Source of the DNA: Actinomortierella ambigua
Taxonomy: Eukaryota > Mortierellomycota > Mortierellomycetes > Mortierellales > Mortierellaceae
Assembly (NCBI GenBank): GCA_016098155.1
Contig: JAAAJB010000076.1
Span: forward strand, 21,525-85,524
DNA length: 64,000 nt
Direction: 5' to 3'
Shown here piece after piece: positions 61,401-64,000 of the stretch; positions within the stretch are counted from its first letter, which is position 1; each line of letters opens with the position of its first letter. The translations under genes were made by a program, and so were the position numbers. The notes below the pieces were generated by a model. It was not told where the DNA came from. It ran no database searches and was given only the letters and a program-made list of their open reading frames with translations.

Positions 61401-63547
61401 TTGGTTACAACCCTTGACATGATATGGTCCAGGATTTCGGTCCGCACAGCCTCCTGATCTTTGAACAACTGGACCAGGATCATAGCACCTAGCTCACAGG
61501 CCAGTTCGTTTGGTGTCGAGGGCTGGGTGGTCTTTTTCAGTACCGCAGACTCGCCCGATGATCCCCATGAAGATGGTGCCAAGGTGTCCATGATGTAAAC
61601 CGCAAACTGTACCAAGCTTTGTGTGAGGTGTTCCATGCCAAACGGGATCATTTTGATGACCTCCATCACCATAGCCGCTATCGGGATAGGAGACATTCCC
61701 TTGAACTCTATTTAGGGGAAGGTGAGAGTTGAATAGACTTACAGAGTGAGCTTTCGACGCGTTCAAAATAAAATAGAAAAAAAGTTCGATGTATCCGTAT
61801 ACGTCTGGTTGCAACTTTTACCTTTCACCCATGGTTCGCGCTCCGTTTTCTCTGCATCTTTGAAAATGCTCAAGACCGACGATTTCAAATAGTCCATGAC
61901 ATTGTCCTCAAATCGGTGTACTCGGGCCATTGCCAGTAGGCAGAGGAGCGAGAAGGGCGAAATGTAGGCGACCTTGCCACTCTTCATGTACTTCAAGAAC
62001 TCGTTGCCCAGTGCCTGGTCCTGTTTGATTGCAAAACTCAGATGTAGAATCACTGTGCTTTGCATATTCGCTAGTTCCGTAAAACCTAGTCGCAACGCGC
62101 TCCTTGGTCGTGCGGTATTCATGCTACAGAAAAGAGCGAAGCGGACAATATTTGGAAAGAAGTTAAAAACATGAACCACCAGATGGGTCTTTCTGAGAAC
62201 AAACAACAAGCTCAAAGCAAAGACGAAACAAATCCATACCTGTGTCCGCAATATACGTTGCCATTGAGGAGATCAAAGAACTCGATGATTCCCTTCAGAA
62301 TAAGCTTGGGGTGGCCCTATCCAGATTTTTTTTTTTTTTTTTTGTACAAAACCATGACAACCACATACATGTCAGCTGCGAGCGTCTACACTGAACCACG
62401 CAATTCTATTGATATCATTCCTATGCACCTTGACCACCAACTGGAGTGAGAGAGTGCTTACCTTGGACGACATCAGCAACAGGTGGTAGATGAGGACCGG
62501 CAGGTCGGACGAGTCAATGTGCTCAAACTGCTTCATCACCTTTGTCACGGCTGCTTCCTGCTGCTTCAGATTCACATTCAGGTCGCCCAGCATCATGACC
62601 AGCGGCAGCACCGAGCGTGGGTGCCAGGGCGCAAGCAACAATCGATCGAGCATCACAGCCAGGTACTCCGCACCAGCAATATCCTCATCCGAGTTTGGCA
62701 TCCGAAAGCGGCTTGAGTTGGACGCAATCACTAAGAATCGCGCCAAGATTGAAAATAGCTGGTTATGTGGGTGTTGTTGATGTCGCACGACTTCGATCGC
62801 TGTATGGATCGATTGGCCGATCGCCTCCAAGGGGAACGACTGGCACATGTCGATGAGCATGTTGGCGAGCGCCTGAGCCGTCTCATCTACAGGCACCGAT
62901 CCTCCATAAGATTCGATATTCTTCTCAGTTCCTGCTCGGATCAACCTATGGTAGCGTACGTCAAAAGAATAGATCCATAAGTGTTCATTACCTCAAATCG
63001 GTAGCGTGACACTTCAGTGTACCTGCCAGCTCGCCCTACATCTGGCTTCTTACCATGTGATGGCTCCCTTCAGTACTTGAGTCCTTCGAAAAAGACCATT
63101 CTCGTCCTCAGGCGAGGCTAATCGCATCCAGAAAAAAAAATAAAAGCAAACATGGTCGTTAGGAAGTTTATTTCTTCATTGTAGCCACAAAATCAACGAA
63201 CAAGTCATACATAGATCGCCTCACCTTTGAGAATCGCTCGTGTCAAGCGAAGAGGATCACGCGTATCATCTGACATTTGCACATCTTGACACTCTAGACT
63301 CTCGACAATTAAGTTGGATATCTAACTCACAAAGCGCAAAATCCTTAGGCGTGAGCTCGATGCTTTTCGATACGGGGTGGGTAGAACGCCACCATTTTTT
63401 GAGATGTCTTTTCCCCTTGATTGCAAATGAAAACGCCCAACATACATGATCCACGGAATCCAGAGTATGGTCTTCTTGGTCCAAATACTGTCTGAGCGAG
63501 GTCCCGGTTAGGTCCTGCGCGTAAATGCGCAGGAGTACGTTCGCCAT
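55473..63547 (-). CDS. FANCI: Fanconi anaemia group I protein homologue (FANCI)
   Basis: Partner of FANCD2 in the ID clamp that locks onto DNA at interstrand crosslinks. Fourteen exons: 63446-63547, 63225-63321, 63054-63117, 62462-62945, 62240-62316, 61822-62123, 61173-61707, 60919-61070, 60701-60825, 60425-60602, 59855-60286, 59556-59743, 57882-59379, 55473-56770. All junctions keep frame, giving 1,809 aa (human 1,328). Recognisable blocks: [71 protein letters not shown], and the C-terminal [20 protein letters not shown] with [19 protein letters not shown]. Extra length comes from Ser/Gly/Gln-rich inserts in the last two exons. The tail [11 protein letters not shown] may be a nuclear signal. 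The residue at the position of the human ubiquitinated Lys523 is Gln526. Intron 13 is about 1.1 kb. The start at 63547 ([20 protein letters not shown]) is the only ATG fitting exon 1. Confidence 0.93.
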
Positions 63548-63905
63548 GACAAGGTGATTATTGTTTGGAAGAAGAAAAGAAGTTCATTTGACTCTCCACT
63601 CTGTCCGCACATTATATGAACCTTAAATTTCGGTGGCAACAGAGGGCAAGACGGTCAATTCTCCGAAAAAAAAAAACCTGGCGCGTACAGCAACTCTTGC
63701 CACCTCACCTGACGATGATTGCACAACAGACGAGTACATGCTTGCGCCCGGTGAAGCTGGACAACGTCGATAACTATTCCATAGGGGCTTTCCCTGTGGT
63801 TGAGGTCAGGCTTTCCTCCCCGTCGAGTTTACGAGCTCAACCTTCTTATACGACGAGGTGAAACATAGACGTACTGCCTCGACAACCGTAGCCTAGCTAG
63901 CGCAC
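63548..63905. other. divergent promoter region upstream of FANCI
   Basis: Short spacer between FANCI (-) and a possible plus-strand gene. An A-run lies at 63666-63676. No clear TATA box and no gene recognised. Confidence 0.45.
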
Positions 63906-64000
63906 ATGGCTTTCGTAGACATTACTCCTGCTGCAGAAGAGAGGACCCAGCCTAGTGTACCAGCAGTGGAGGCAATAAACGCTGACCAGGGGGACAGGTC
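63906..64000 (+). CDS. partial open frame at the window edge
   Basis: An ATG at 63906 opens a frame that is still open at the end of the window, about 31 codons beginning MAFVDITPAAEERTQPS. Divergent placement from FANCI supports a real gene start, but the piece is too short to name. It could be chance. Confidence 0.3.
   Translation, partial: MAFVDITPAAEERTQPSVPAVEAINADQGDR

Overview
This window is nuclear DNA of a filamentous fungus. Nearly every protein-coding gene is split by short GT-AG introns, promoters are rich in pyrimidine runs, and the products include a chitin synthase relative, fungal-type GT61 and GT71 glycosyltransferases, a Rheb GTPase and a PMP47-type peroxisomal carrier. Two retained genes point away from Dikarya: UFL1 (the E3 of UFM1 conjugation) and FANCI (Fanconi anaemia ID complex), both absent from the common yeasts and moulds. 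Together with a kinase carrying a long Sel1-repeat tail and several Sel1 relics, this suggests an early-diverging fungus, most likely Mortierellomycota. That placement is inference.

Layout. 0.4-2.4 kb: GAPDH (-), with a TATA box but lacking a 29-residue catalytic block. 3.5-5.3 kb: RPUSD4/RluA-type mitochondrial pseudouridine synthase (-), divergent from DNA polymerase eta (+, 5.5-8.7 kb). 9.9-13.0 kb: protein kinase with about 19 Sel1 repeats (+). 13.0-17.6 kb: a graveyard with a frameshifted repeat tail, an inverted Sel1 relic, a duplicated 3' end of the polymerase eta gene, a minisatellite interrupted by an assembly gap, and a decayed unknown gene. 17.9-20.1 kb: Rheb (-) with a 1.4 kb first intron. 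20.9-22.5 kb: four-helix membrane protein (-). 24.5-26.4 kb: GT71-like protein (+). 26.5-29.9 kb: UFL1 (+). 30.4-34.7 kb: divergent chitin synthase (-). 35.4-37.0 kb: peroxisomal carrier (-), divergent from a GT61 enzyme (+, 37.9-40.8 kb). 42.2-43.8 kb: UNC93-like transporter (-). 43.8-53.5 kb: about 9.7 kb with no gene I can defend. 53.5-54.7 kb: bHLH factor (+). 55.5-63.5 kb: FANCI (-, 14 exons). A partial ORF begins at 63.9 kb.

The genes do not form a pathway cluster. Two thematic pairs stand out: DNA damage tolerance (polymerase eta, FANCI), and cell wall or secretory glycosylation (GT71, GT61, chitin synthase). The most unusual signals are enzymes or regulators with key residues missing: GAPDH without its catalytic His, a chitin synthase changed at three catalytic motifs, a GT71 protein without DxD, and FANCI with Gln in place of the conserved monoubiquitinated Lys. 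Exon boundaries were worked out by hand from GT-AG sites, reading phase and family similarity. All multi-exon models below are in frame from start to stop, except the kinase, whose 5' end is unresolved.
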